The notes below the pieces were generated by a model. The model searched no databases and was not told where the DNA came from. It was given only the letters and a program-made list of their open reading frames with translations. Below are positions 48,135 through 60,889 of a DNA stretch of 64,000 nucleotides, one piece after another (position 1 is the first letter of the stretch; each line of letters starts with the position of its first letter). The DNA is from Rutidosis leptorrhynchoides (lineage: Eukaryota > Streptophyta > Magnoliopsida > Asterales > Asteraceae), in assembly GCF_046630445.1 (NCBI RefSeq), contig NC_092337.1:357608001-357672000 (forward strand), read 5' to 3'. A program made the translations under genes and the position numbers.

Positions 48135-49379
48135 AATTAAGTACTCACAATCACAAACGTAATCAATAGTCACAAGTAAACATTATTACATAACCGAATG
48201 TGTTAAACGTAAAGATAAACTACAGCTGGGGATTCATGCATCAACAACTTCTATATAATTTGATGGATTTGAAAGTCATTTCACTTTGGTCAAGTTTGAG
48301 GGAAAATTGACCTTTAAAAGTCGGTTTCAAAAGTTGTAATGGATGGTGTATCGGAATGATATTGAACTAGATCATATGAACTGATATTACGATGTCTATT
48401 AATTTTGATTTGCATGCTTGGACAGTCAAAGCTTGTGTGTTGAAAAATATGTTAAGAGATTACAATTATGGAGTAATATGAGAAACTAAACCAATATATT
48501 AACTGCAAACTACATTTTGTCTATTGTGGTTTTCAACTACGCATTATTTGTTTTTTTCAAGTTATAATCTACTTGCTTTATTTACTGAAAGTCTTTTGAT
48601 TTTTTAACAACCTAACAAATACTATATAAAATATATTATTCTAAAAATTTAAATTTTGATTAGACACTAAACAAATCTCGTGAATTCGCGGGTCTTAAGC
48701 TATTATAAAATGAAAAAAAAAGAAACAATTACGTATATATATGATATTCATATAATGTTCGTCGTTGTAATGTGATTTAATTCAGTAACTTTGTATGATG
48801 TTGCTCGTAGTTGAATTTTTTTCATTTCAGTAACTTTGTTAGAAATCAAAAATAACTACGATATTTCATTCATTTAATAGAAAGTACAATAAAATATTAA
48901 AACAACGACATAATTAAACTAAAGCACGATAAAATATTTTAAATGGGATAATTAAATTAAAACACAATAAAGGTTTCTTCATCTTCCAAAACTAAATAAA
49001 GAGAAATTCAATTTGAATGCCAATTGACAGTTTCTTTTATACCACACCATTGTTCGTCTGCACGAAGGTACGTAGAGGACAATTCTGGAACACAATCATC
49101 TTCAAAATACAGCACGTCACTGTGTTCAAACGGTACATTTTCTTTCAAGCATTCTAACAAGTCCTCTAAATCTAGGTCGTGAACGTCAATTTGTTCGAAC
49201 GAAGCTTTCGAAGCATGCGTATAATCGTAAACCGTAATACACATCGAATGAGACATTAATCGATGGAATGCTTAACAATTTTAAGTTGAGAAATTTAATG
49301 AGGGAGTTTAAGTAGAAAAAAAGTTTTAGATTTGAATTGAGGAGTGTCATAATAGAATTTGAATAGGCAAATTGTTCAG
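48135..49379. other. Unassigned region left of the CACTA terminus
   Basis: AT-rich sequence, possibly interior of the CACTA element or older DNA. No gene is supported apart from a small open frame at 49,008-49,256. Confidence 0.5.
49008..49256 (-). CDS. Unrecognised small ORF
   Basis: 82 codons, open, acidic (HDLDLEDLLECLKENV, YFEDDCVPEL). GC content and codon regularity are higher than around it, which is why I list it. No motif recognised. It may be a fragment carried by the CACTA element. Confidence 0.25.
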   Translation of the reverse strand: MSHSMCITVYDYTHASKASFEQIDVHDLDLEDLLECLKENVPFEHSDVLYFEDDCVPELSSTYLRADEQWCGIKETVNWHSN

Positions 49380-49766
49380 ATCGAAATGTAGTCCCAGAAT
49401 CTTTTCCGGACGATATGTCGTCCAGGGAAAAAAGGCACCAAACTTTTTATTTCTGAGACAAAAATAAAAGCTAAAAAAAGAAAAATTAAAATAATATTTT
49501 TTCCTGGATGACTTTTAGGGACGACCAGTCGTCCATGAAAAAAAAGCGTAAATTTTTTTTATTTTGGAGCCAAATGTTTTCGAGAAAAATAAAAAATTAA
49601 ATTGTTAATCTTTTAGGGACGACATTTGTGTCGTCCGGAAATGTTCGGTCAATAATTCAGAAAAAGCTTGCCAGAAAACCAGATTTTTTGTCGTATAGTG
49701 ACCCTTCTGGGTCAACAATTGTCGTCCGAAAAGGTGTCGTGCATAAATGTCATTTTTCTAGTAGTG
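49380..49766. mobile_element. CACTA (En/Spm) transposon, right end
   Basis: The terminus at 49,751-49,766 reads CACTACTAGAAAAATG on the minus strand, the classic CACTA inverted-repeat start. Subterminal inverted motifs GGACGA..TCGTCC lie at 49,408-49,423, 49,519-49,534 and 49,617-49,636, with a half-site at 49,721-49,727. Such sites bind the element's regulatory protein in En/Spm. The left end is not in the window; it may be left of copia-1. Confidence 0.75.
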
Positions 49767-49768
49767 GA

Positions 49769-50118
49769 TGTTGGGCTGAAGGTGTTGATGGACTTATTGA
49801 TGACTTAATAAGCCCAAGATGGGTTTATATCTAGAATATAGAACTCTAACATCCACTTAGGGTTTCATAGTACACACATTTTTCATCCGACCGTTTCTTT
49901 CTTTTCTCTCAATTTAGGGTTTCTTACATTTAGCTTTTTCATCTTGATGATCTAGTTGTTATTGTAATTTTTGAGTTAATTTCATTATCCTTCTTAAGTT
50001 CTGTAATAGTTATGAGAGAGTTTTCTGATTCTGTTTTGTTCGAAGCATTTAGAATTGTGTAATTTGTTGATTGTTAGTTATTTGAACTTTTGTGATTGAA
50101 GACTTTTTATACTTTTTT
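49769..50118 (+). repeat. copia-2 LTR
   Basis: Starts TGTTGGGCTGAAGG two bases after the CACTA end. It runs to about 50,118, where TGGTATCGGAGC (primer site, one mismatch) follows at 50,121. The end is approximate because the CA is degraded. The downstream LTR is not in the window. Confidence 0.6.
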
Positions 50119-50120
50119 CG

Positions 50121-50132
50121 TGGTATCGGAGC
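50121..50132 (+). other. Primer-binding site, Met tRNA (copia-2)
   Basis: TGGTATCGGAGC, one change from the initiator-Met primer site. It sets the plus orientation of the copia-2 fragment. Confidence 0.65.
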
Positions 50133-50639
50133 TTTAGGCTCTTGATTCGATGATTAATCTCTCTCAAAATCTTCAAGTGTCTTCGAAGAAAATTAGAATT
50201 TCTTTGATTACTTTGGTTCTTCTTTTGTGATTGTTACTATCTTGTAGTTCTTTGTCTGTTTGGGTTCGAGGAAGGACTCTGGTATGATAGATTTTTGAAT
50301 CTGTTGGTTTCTTTTGAAATCCCAATTTCCTGAAATTAGGCTTAGGGATTATGGTTCATCAGTTCCGTGCAAATTTTCTTTCTTCTTTCGTTGTGCATTA
50401 AACCGAGCTTAGAGATTGGTTAATTATTTCCCTTATTTTTGATTATTTGTATATGTTCTAACTCTTTATGGTAGAAGAGACATATATGCGCCCAACTCTT
50501 GATCTCAGCTTTGAAACTGATGAATACCTGATCAAACACAGTTTATGTGTTAAGGTTTTTTACACCGTTTCTTTTATTCCCTATTATTTTTTATTTTAGG
50601 GTTTTAATATGATAGTAGAATATACCTTTTCCTAGGGCT
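50133..50639 (+). other. copia-2 leader, decayed
   Basis: T-rich non-coding sequence after the primer site. No frame I can support. Confidence 0.4.
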
Positions 50640-51018
50640 GAGCTATCACCTTAATCAATAAACTTTATTTTGGTGATTCACTTTATTTGCATCTAATTGA
50701 TACAAAAATTTGTACACCTATAAATTCTATAAAATTAAAGAGTATTGAAAATTATAATATCTGGAATATCAATGCTTCTTGCATTTGGGAACATAAAACA
50801 AGATTGGTTTTATAAATGAAATTTGTGAAAAGATGTATCTAATGATGTTCTTTTATGGCACTGGGATAAGTGTAACGTTGTGGTATTATCTTGGATATTG
50901 GGGACTTTAGCTGATCGGGTCAAAATTTTCTACTAATGCTATTACTATTTGGAATGAGCTTAAAGAACATTTGATAAAACTGATGCATGTGTTGTGTTTA
51001 TTCTGCATCATAAAATTA
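50640..51018 (+). pseudogene. copia-2 gag relic
   Basis: With frame changes, the plus strand reads NIWNINAS, then WHWDKCNVVVLSWILGTLAD, then TIWNELKEHFDKTDACVVFI. This is the conserved centre of the copia gag family (UBN2-like). Stops occur throughout. It is cut by a SINE-like insert at about 51,019. Confidence 0.65.
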
Positions 51019-51235
51019 ATTTTACAACAACAACAAAATCCAATCCCACAAAAATGGGATATGAGGAGGTAAAATGTAGACAATCTTTCCATATCCTTGA
51101 ATAAAAGAAAGTCATTTCTCCACCCAGAGTGAAATACCCCAAGAGTAGAGAAACTCTTCTCTCAATGTTCTATGGATAGAGAGATTGCTTTCGAATGCAC
51201 CTCCGGCTAATAAGTAGGGTAAAAATAAAAATAAA
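51019..51235 (-). mobile_element. SINE-like insertion
   Basis: The minus strand ends in TTGTTGTTGTTGTAAAATT, preceded by CCATTTTTGTGGGATTGG. The overall pattern resembles widespread plant SINEs with a TTG tail. Boundaries are approximate and no clean TSD was found. Confidence 0.45.
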
Positions 51236-51526
51236 AAGTGTGAGACGCCATGAAAATGATAGAATCAAATTTTCATGAGTTTTAAACCTGCCTGAAGTAC
51301 AATTTAGGTTCTAAGCGACAGTGTGGTCGCCAATAAATTAACGTTTGATGTTGACTCGATTAATAGATCCAAACATAAAATAACAGTTCTATATCTGAAT
51401 ATTATCATAAATTCAACAGTGGGGCTGCTTCCGGCACTTGTGCTACCTAGTTTGGTAGTTTGGTTTGATGTCGCCAATAACAATGGCAAACCTACATGGG
51501 ACTCAATGAAGTCGTGTGACACACTA
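51236..51526. other. Unassigned sequence
   Basis: No gene or repeat family recognised. Confidence 0.4.
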
Positions 51527-51527
51527 G

Positions 51528-51624
<97 letters not shown>
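51527..51624. repeat. (TTA)n microsatellite
   Basis: About 98 bp of pure TTA units outside the LARD LTRs. The poly-Leu reading frame across it is an artefact. Confidence 0.97.
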
Positions 51625-52015
51625 TGCAAAATATACATTAAATTGTGAAGTACACTACTAAATTTAATAATAGGGCCTCATACATTTTTAATAAGATGTA
51701 AGGTTTGTTAGAGGTAAATACATCTGAAATATCATTAAAATATAATTAGTTTTGAAAAAAAAATCAACGGAATTCAATTAAGTTTTGATGCTAGATTCGT
51801 CAATGATAAGACATGACTATATTTTGTGTAAGAAAACGGGTATGAAAACAAACAATCTGAATTGGTTCCTTAATCGTGGAACACTTTCCTGCTTAGGTAT
51901 TTCACCCCACACAAGTCTCGGGTTTACACGAAATCCTAATTGGGATAAAACAAGAACGATTTTTTTTCCAGGAAAAATGAAATCAAAATCACGTATTTAA
52001 AGAATCTGTGTGTTT

Positions 52016-52080
52016 TGGACCCCACCAGGGGTGCTGCCCCTTGGATCCCGCAAGGGGCGCAGCCCCCTTGACCCCCACAA
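52016..52080. repeat. GC-rich imperfect tandem repeat
   Basis: Two and a half units of about 28 bp (GGACCCCACCAGGGGTGCTG, then GGATCCCGCAAGGGGCGCAG, then GACCCCCAC) with inverted GGGG/CCCC arms. It is strongly GC-rich in an AT-rich window. Origin unknown. Confidence 0.6.
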
Positions 52081-52705
52081 TTTGCACGACAGTTAGTAGC
52101 CAACTCTTACAAGTGTGTACTCAACACTCTCCGAACCCGTTGTTAAATATAACTAGCTAACTATTGCATTCAAGTAACGTCAATCATTAAAATGTATGTT
52201 AGATGATACTAAAATCACCAATATTTTGGCCGACCCTCAACTCATGTTACCTTTCATTTATAGATAACTTTTATTTTATTTTTTTCATTTTTTTTTTAAT
52301 TTTGAATGCAATAAAGATAACTTTTATTTAACCGTTGATATAAGAGAGTGTGAATTAAACTGCATATACCTCGTAGGTTGTGCCTCACCTTTGTTTTTTG
52401 ACTTTACCTTTCCCACCCATCCAAACCACCATATACCACCGTAAACCACCACTAATAAGTCACTATTTTATTCTCATTTAATCCTCCATTCACACCAGTT
52501 ACCACCAAACACCACATCCAATTTCAGCGGACACTATTTTATTATTATTATTTTCTCTTTTACTTCTCCATTACACCATCTCAACATCTTTTATTATTCC
52601 CAACAAAATTCAACTCCTTACTACCTTTAATCTTCTTCCTTCTTTTTTCATTTTCTCACCTTTATTCCCTCTTTGATTTCTACATTTCTTTTCGTTAATT
52701 TCATC
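52081..52705 (+). other. Upstream region of the RRM ORF
   Basis: C/T- and ACCACC-rich from about 52,390, like a plant 5' UTR or LINE 5' region. No separate gene. Confidence 0.4.
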
Positions 52706-54085
52706 ATGGCGTCTGCTGATTCTGTTTTTATGGGGGATACGATTTTTGTTGGGAGATTAATTAGGGTTTCTCATAATCTGCTCAAAGAGGAGTTTTGCAA
52801 AATTGGACCGATTAGGGAAATCAAATCTTGGTCTATTCGGCGGTTTGCTTTTATTTCTTTCGAGCAACCAACTCATGTCACTTTGGCGATTCAAGAGATG
52901 AATGGGTCATCTGTTTTTGGCTCTCCTATCTATGTTGGACGGCCTTGTAGACGTGGTGGTGGACCTGCTACCCGTGGTGGTCTTTCTTGTTCTTCGGTTA
53001 CTCTTGCACCGAACCGTCATGCTGCCGATGGGTTGGAACGGAGTGTTCTTTGTGTCGACTCGTCTATTTTGATGGAAGAAAAGTTAAAGAATTTCTTGAT
53101 TAACTGTAAAGCTAAGGTTTCGAATTTTAGAAGATTGGGGGCGTTTGCAGGGGTGGTAGAGTGTTTTGATTTAGCTTCATATTCAAATGTTCTTGCTAAG
53201 GGTCGTGATTCTGGCTTCGATTTGGTGATTCCGTTCTCTCCAAAGGCTGATGCCTTTTTCAGGTACGTTGGGTAGAGTTAAGGGCTTTTCCGGCGAAGTT
53301 TGTTAACTTTGATAATATTAGAGGTATTGCTAGTAGGGTTGGTTCGGTGGTGAAAGTGGTGAATTCTTCGCCTAATTTGTTAGGTTATGGTTCTATTTTT
53401 GTGTTTGTTGAAACTACTCAGGTTAAACACATTCACGAGCTAGTTTCTGTTTCTTTGATTGCCGACACTTTGGTTAACGGTCACATTTGGGTCAGCGAAG
53501 TTTCTGATGTGTCGATCGTTGAAAGAATTCAGGCGGCTTGTGTCTCGGCTGATTTTGTACAAGTCGTGAATGATTCGGTTCTGAAGGAATTGATGACATG
53601 AGGGGGTAATCTTGATGCGGGGGGTCATAAAGGTGTTCCTGTTAACAGTGGGGAGGTTTTGGGTGAAGGTATTGGGGAAGGAGGTTTTGTTGGTAGTGAG
53701 GACGATGTTGGATTTACCTCTCCGGTTGTTACGGGTAATAAGACAGGTTTTGATAATTCTAATGTTGTTAAGTCAGGTTCTAGAATTGTTACACCTTCTT
53801 CGGTTACGTTCTCTTTAGATCAGGTTCAAGCGGCGTTAGATTCTCATGGTTTTCGAAAACGTAAACGGGCTCGTTGTTCAGGTTCAGGTTCAAGTGATGG
53901 TGGTGGGGGTATAGGGCGTCTTAAAAAGGTGAATGGGAAGAGTGGTTCGGGCCTTGCTCCGGTACGTTTAGGTTTTGAAGTTGGACAGTCGAGCAACAAG
54001 ATGGACGGGTTGGAAACGGGTTGTGCGGATCGTTTGTTTGTTAAGGATTCTGGTGGGCCTGGGATGGTTAATAGGCCTGAGGTTG
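52706..54085 (+). pseudogene. RRM-domain LINE ORF1-like reading frame, 5' part
   Basis: ATG at 52,706 (MASADSV). An RRM occupies about residues 9-80: RNP2 IFVGRL and RNP1 RRFAFISF. A second domain resembles the DUF4283-type region of plant LINE ORF1 proteins. Near 53,265 the frame shifts (WVELRAFPAKFVNFDNIRG continues in the other frame). A TGA at 53,599-53,601 interrupts, and a Gly/Ser-rich tail with a basic KRKRAR stretch runs to 54,085, where LARD-B cuts it. A LINE origin is my preferred reading; a decayed host RRM gene is the alternative. The rest should lie beyond 64,000. Confidence 0.55.
54081..54085. repeat. Putative LARD-B target site (GGTTG)
   Basis: Five bases before the LTR. The second copy should follow the 5' LTR at about 64,133, outside the window. 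Confidence 0.5.
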
Positions 54086-57000
54086 TGTAAAGACCCGTCC
54101 TTATCCACCTGGACAAAGTCTTCAACATTTGGTTCCATTGCGATGATCGACTCCAAGTAATATCTTTAGTATGAGCTAATGCACAGCGGAAGACTTAGTT
54201 GTACCTGAGAATAAACATGCTTTAAAACGTCAACATAAAGTTGGTGAGATATATAGGTTTGATGCTAGCAGCGTTATAACTATGGACCACAAGATTTCAT
54301 ATGTAAACATTTTAATAAAAATATTCTAAGTGGTTGAGCACTTGGTAACCATACTTAACATTTAATCACGTCGCATATTCCCTTTATTATGAAATCTTAC
54401 TACACCGTACCAAGTGTAGTCACGAAACGAAGTACTGTGCAACCGTTGAATACTGGTCGTCCAGTCCGGTTGGGGTTGTCAGGCCCGATAGATCTATCAA
54501 CAGGATTCGCGTTTACAATACCGCTGTAAATAACAGTTACCAAGCTACAGGGAAGTATGCCAGTGGTACAACTCAACGTAGAATATATTTTTCAGTTACT
54601 TGTGTCCATGTCGTAAAACATAAAATACATGTATTCTCATCCCGAAATATTTAGAGTTTAAAAGTGGGACTATATACTCACCATGCTATATTTTGTAGTA
54701 AAAATACATATAACATCATTGAACAAGTGTAGGGTTGGCCTCAGATTCACGAACCTATATAATTGGTATGTTTATTAATATACATATTTGTATTCAAATA
54801 AATATATTTATAAATTTATTAATTATATCATAATACATATGTTTATATGTTTCTGGTGTTCATTTTGTAAAAAAAAAAAATAAAATAAAAAAAATAAATT
54901 CCATTATGTTATGTATTGAATATATTTTTATATAATTTGTTTGTAAAAAAAAATATAGTAATTATGGTTATATTAGTGATTATAAAAAAAAATAATAATA
55001 ATGATAATAACAGTTTTTAAATGAAAAGGTTATTAATAATAGTAATATTAATTATAAATAGATTGATTATACTTAATGTTTAAAAAAAAAAATGATGCTA
55101 ATACTAAGGTTAATGATAACTTTAATAAATATAGTAATAATAATGATGCCTATATGATAAGATTAATATTAATATTATTAATACTTATAAAAATATGGCT
55201 ATGTTAATAACGTCTTTAGTAATGATAAATATAATTATAATATTAGTAATAATAAGTATAATTCTAACAATCAAAAAGATATATTGATCATAATAATAAC
55301 AATAACTAATAATAATAATCATAATAATTAATAATAATAATGAAAATAAAACTTGAAGTAATTTTGTATACCCTTTAGAAACTTTGTCCAAAAAGAATTG
55401 TCCTAGATGAGACTCGAACCCCTGACCTCTCGAACACTCGAAAACACCATTAACCACTCCGCTGCTTCTACTTTTCTGTATATACTCCCGGATAAAACTA
55501 TTTAAGCCTTTTATTTTCGTTTTGGCCCAATAACACAAAACAGGTCACGGTTCACTTCTGCAACTCAATCACGGCCCAATATAGCACATCAGTCCATTAG
55601 TTATATTTTCCTGATTTCTGTTTTTGTTACCCGATAACAAGAACTCCAAATAAAACAAATAAAAAAAAATAACAGCTCAAAAGTCTTCAAGTGGAGTCTG
55701 TCTGTTTGTCGGCCATCCCTATTCTTTCTCAAATATTACCATCATCTTGTAAAGAGATATAAATAAAGTAGCAGCATCTGTTGTAACTTAACAGAAGGGA
55801 TAACGAGTAGCAGGAATAGTAACAACTCAGGATGATGGCTGCGACAGGAATTGCAACAGCAACCCTCGAGCATGGTGACGATTTTGGTTTATATTAGACA
55901 CAGTAGCAGTCAATATAATTGCACTTGTAAACAATTCGAAACAGTGGTAGTGGATTTAAACTGTCTGTTGTTCGTAAGGCAGGACTCAAATCAGAAAAAG
56001 AAATAAAAGGAGGCGGTTGTAAGATGTTGGGTTGTTCATGTGATTTCATTACGGTAGACAGATACAATAAGCATATAATCAGATGCATTCGTGTTCTTGT
56101 TGGGTTTTCAGAATAGAAACAAAGGAGAGGGAGAGAAGAGAGAAAAGTGGTCATGGTTCTCTGGGTTTACGAAGAAAACTTATTGTAGAGAGAGGGAGAT
56201 GATCGTGGTTTAATGGGGATGAAAGGGTCTGAGTGGTAGTGATGGAAGTAGGGCGTTTTGGGTGAGGATGGAGATCGAATATAGGTTGTCATCGACACAA
56301 GGGTTGTTTGGTTTCAACCGTAAGTTGTGAGGAGCAACAAGCAAACGAAGTACATATATAGATGATGTTAATGAGTTTGTTCGAAGGTAATAAAAGGAGG
56401 GTTGATCGGTTATCGGGGAAACAAGGGAGGATAGCTTTAAAAAGGTTCAATGTGGGTTTAATTCTACGGTAGGTTTGTATTTGAGATGAAATGGTTATCG
56501 GATAAAAAAAATAGAGAGAAATATAAAGAGAAGAAATGGATTGCAGTGTGATTGCTTGAGTTCTCATAAAACAAATATGTAGATATGTGATATGTACTCA
56601 TGTATGCATATATGTGATTCATGAGATACAAGAAGAATCGAGAGAGTGAACAACAAACAAGAAGAACAAACAAAAAAAATATAAAGTAGATTGAGATAGG
56701 TAACAAATTTTGTTATCTGTCTTTGATTTATAACCAATAAATATAAATACTAAATATATTAATATTATTAATACTAATAACAATAATAATAATAATATTA
56801 ATAAGAATACCTATAACAATAATAATACTAAATAACAATAATGATGTTAATAAAGATAACAACAATGCTAATAACAATTTAAATATATTGAATTTTATAA
56901 AATAATAAATATTAAATGTAGATTATTAAATAACATTAATATATGTAATCACAGAATAATATATATAGTTATTATATTAATATTGCTATTATTACTTTCA

Positions 57001-57215
57001 TAAAATTATATTACCAATTGTTATTTATACACATATGTACACATAACTATATACAAATAATTGTTCGTGAATCGTCAGGCAGGGTCAAAGGGTAACTGAT
57101 TATCCGAATATAGATTTCAAACTTTCTAGACTTAATATTAGGGTTTTTGCTTATCATGTCAGAAACATATAGAGTTTAAGGTTTAAATTTGGTCGGAAAT
57201 TTCCGAGTCGTTACA
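54086..57215 (-). repeat. LARD-B 3' LTR
   Basis: 3,130 bp. Contains the hairpin block (54,183-54,250), a TAGATCTA block (about 54,487-54,506), a tRNA-like module (55,390-55,460) and runs of TAA/AAT-rich sequence. Open frames on its minus strand recur in the other LTR because the LTRs are near-identical; none resembles a known protein. Confidence 0.92.
55390..55460 (-). other. tRNA-like Pol III box module in LARD-B 3' LTR
   Basis: Minus strand: GCAGCGGAGTGGTTAATGG (Ser/Leu-tRNA-like start, A box at 55,447-55,456), then GGGGTTCGAGTC (B box, 55,411-55,422), then a T5 run (55,391-55,395). Sense orientation relative to the LTR, as in LARD-A. The second copy is at 62,326-62,371. Confidence 0.55.
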
Positions 57216-57232
57216 GTACCCACCCGTTAAAG
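57216..57232 (-). other. LARD-B polypurine tract region
   Basis: Minus strand TTTAACGGGTGGGTAC directly precedes the LTR start TGTAACGACTCGG. Near-identical to Tekay and LARD-A. Confidence 0.65.
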
Positions 57233-60200
57233 AAATTTCGTCCCCGAAATTTGGTAGAGGTCATCATAAATAACAATAGGAATGTTTTCATGACGAATAT
57301 GAGGTAATAATAGAGTTTTAACATTATAGAAGATATGGATAAAACAATTCGATCATATGAAGTGCACGAATGAAGCTATCACAAAAGAGTGAAATGAATG
57401 AATATAGAATTGTTTTAACCGATGACGTGATTAGGATTGATTTCCAGAATTTAAGGGATTTAAAGAAAATCTTATGTAATAAGATTTGGTTCTTAGACGA
57501 TTTAGGAAACAGTTTCTCCTTTGCAGTAATCTGTTTCGATTTCTTTGTCGGATATTTCACTATAAATCCACCTCCTTCCCTTCCTTACTTCCCACATCTT
57601 CTATCCTCAATTCATATCTTAGAGTATTCTTTAAAATGCTCCATCCCATTCTGATCCTTGATATACTCTTAAGTTTCACATTTATCATTCTTCTTTTTCA
57701 TTTACTACCAGAAGAATCTATTTACTTTTACTATAATCTTGTGCTTATAGTGTTTCCAATTCTCCCGTGTCTTTACGTTGCAATACGTATTGATATACAT
57801 GGTTTGGGTGATTGTTGGGTTTGATATCTTCCCTTATACTTCGATGTTCCTGCTTCTGTCTTCTATAATCATTGTCATTCACAGTTAATACTCTCTTCTA
57901 TTTGCTGCGATCTATACTCCAATCTCTATTGTGGGGATTTGTCCCTTCGTTTCTTCTTCCCGCCCTCGAGTCAAGCGAGTAAGGGTCCGGAATTCGTAGG
58001 TATGAAATTTTGGAATAAGCATAGCTAATGCTATTAGAAAGAAATGGTAATGGCACAATTTTGATTTGTCAAATTACCAGAATATCCTGGAGACGATATG
58101 TTCTTAATATGTTTGGAGATTGAATAGAATGTAAGAGTCGTGTAACATGGCACATGATGACGGTACTGTGAATCATCACATTACATTAGGAACTTAACAT
58201 GACTTACTGTAATATAATGAAGTTGATCAAGTTTCATTATATTATACTAATTCATGTATCAGTTCCCAACACTGCTTCAGAACATTCCTATTTTAAACCT
58301 GAAGGTTTTAGAACTTAGAAACTAACACAGTTTCCTTTGTATTGTAACGCAGAAGTTACGGAAGGATAAATGATTTCAGATAGGAATAGTTGTGAAAATA
58401 TCTCCAGAAACATGGAGAATATGTATAACGAAAGATATGAAGATATCTTATAATATCTAAGATAAGATGATGATGAAGTATATCATCTGGAAAGGTTTAG
58501 AATAAGGAGTAGGGTTCTTACTAACGATTTCAGCAGGTACTGAATCATTTAGATTCTTTGAAGGCAGGTTCAGTTCTTGTGATTTATCCACAACCTTTTT
58601 CATACTTTGCTCCATCCATTATCCAATTCCAACCCCTTCCATTTTTCCGAGCTTTTCCAACACACTGTACTTTATCGTAAACTTTTGACTGTTAAGGTCG
58701 TTTACGGTTTTTGCTGCTTTATCAGCATTTCAAGAACTACTTCATAGTCCAGAGTGTTTTTCAGAAACTTCACATTCGAAATATGTAATTCTTAGGGATA
58801 AATATTTTCGGTATAACTGGGAGAATTTCTACGAGATTTTCAAAATACCGATTGCGGATTTCGCCAAAAAGATAACGAGTTGCAGGTACATCTGCTGATG
58901 GTGTTTGTGAAATATAAAAAAAAATCTCCGATAACGACGGCGAAAAGAATAACGTGTATATATATCGAAACTAACCTTTCTGAGAAGTCGAGGTTAACTT
59001 GCTGGAGCTGTAACAAAATTAGCTAATTTGAAAAGGGATTGCAAAGTTATTTTGGGTAATAATAACACTAAAGAAATTAACACTACTGCGTGTTAAACGT
59101 TGACTCAGTCTCTGAGAGTCTTACAGGAGCATAAGTCTTTTCTTCCGTAGATGAAACGCGGTTGGTTCATCCTCTCGATTGAGGGGTTTTCAAGAATCAT
59201 GAAAGATTTGAACATGCATTGTAATTGTCGAGATACAAATGAGGTTTAAGATGAAATCAAGTGGCAAACTTGAAGATATGTTTAGTTTCATATGTTATAA
59301 TCAATATTTTAATTCATTTTAATTGTCCAAAGTTAGCAGTCCAATAGTTCAACATATTCATATATAATTTATTATATAATATTAATACGTATCGTGACCC
59401 GTGTACCGGTCTCGGTGTCGATCACAACTCAAAGTATATATATATTTTGGAATCAACTCCGACCCTGTATAGCCAACTCCCACATTCACATATAGAGTGT
59501 CTACGGTTGTTACGAAATATATATATAGATGGGTCGATATGATAAGTCGAAACCTTGCTTACGTGTCCCGTTATTTAAAGTGCGTAAAAGTAAATAACAG
59601 AAATTAAATGACGATAAATAAAATTGCGAGAATGTAAATTGCGATAAATTAAATGTTAATCAGTTAGCTGGGAACAGTTAGCCGGAATAGTTAGCGTGAA
59701 GTCCTATCACAATTCCAATTAATTAATTCGTTTGTTTCTAACACTTTTTATTTTTGTCCAATGTTTTCTTCGTTATGCCACTTGTTGGATTCTGATAGGT
59801 CAAAATCCAAATATGAAATTTGAATAGAAATGGTTATTCTGTGGTAAACGGATACGTATATCGGTAGTTGTAAGTAGGATAGTAAATGATCGTTGAATCA
59901 GATTCGAAGAATGTACAGTGTAACTTATTAATGTGAATTCTAAATATTCCTCGGGTACTACCACCCATTAAAATATTTTCATCATTAATAGTTTGTACAA
60001 AAGAATTTTTAATTACGATCTTTATGAAAATATACTTGCATATATATTTTCTTCAGATGTAATTATGAATTTAATGAGTCAACAAGATATTATACTCATT
60101 TGATTTATTGTTAGCACTTGATTACATGATCTCTAAAACTTTAGAGATTACATAATTGCCATGTCGAACGAAGATAAATGAGGTAGAACAATACGTAGAA

Positions 60201-60889
60201 CGAAATTGATCAATGTAGAACGATATGTAAAACGAAGATTATACTTGAAGTACAGATGATGATATTGAGGCGTGTGATGTTGATATCCGAGGTACAGATC
60301 GTGACGTTGAGTTTTATGACGTGATTGTGGTTGGGATAATAAGAGTATTGTCGGCGTTGATGATAGTGGTACGGATTATGATGCTGGTGCTGTTGCTGGT
60401 GTTCGTAATCTTCGCACCAGGTTCTCCAAAGTCGTCACACAAGCGCGTAATTTGTTAACTTCTTCTAGTACTACGGAAGGATTGACGGTTGAGACGAGCG
60501 GTTGAGTAAGATTCGAAATATATATAATCGTAACGGGATATTTCTAGAAATGAGAGGGTAAATGGTTTCTCGAACAGGTTCGCCAGTAAGTGCTTTCAGG
60601 TTCATCGCCAAGAGGGCAATTTGAGAAGAATCTTTGACGTGAAATGATTTTCGAATATAGAATGATATTCTAACTTCATAGAATATCTATAATAATAAAG
60701 ATTTCGTAGCCTACAGAAGATCTTACGGCATATGACAAGAAAGTCTACAGATGCGCTAAGATATGAATTTTTGTCTATACACTATCGATGCACTAAATGC
60801 AGTAAGACGTGTCTAGACTTAAGAATGATGAGCACGTAATTCCTAAGGATGATAAGCAGGTGATTTCCGACTAGAAATGATAAGCAAAA
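57233..60889 (-). other. LARD-B interior, no gag-pol
   Basis: Matches the LARD-A interior in order. Degenerate ORF relics lie at about 58,500-58,630 (MKKVVDKSQELNL) and 60,330-60,600 (a coiled-coil-like and Thr/Ser-rich tail), both with stops. The LARD-A Ser/Asp-rich head is missing here. Nothing else is coding. Confidence 0.65.

Noticed and set aside
55185..56706. Four minus-strand ORFs in LARD-B LTR, repeated at 62,100-63,621
   Set aside because: They recur because the LTRs are duplicates. They are short, low in complexity and resemble no protein family.
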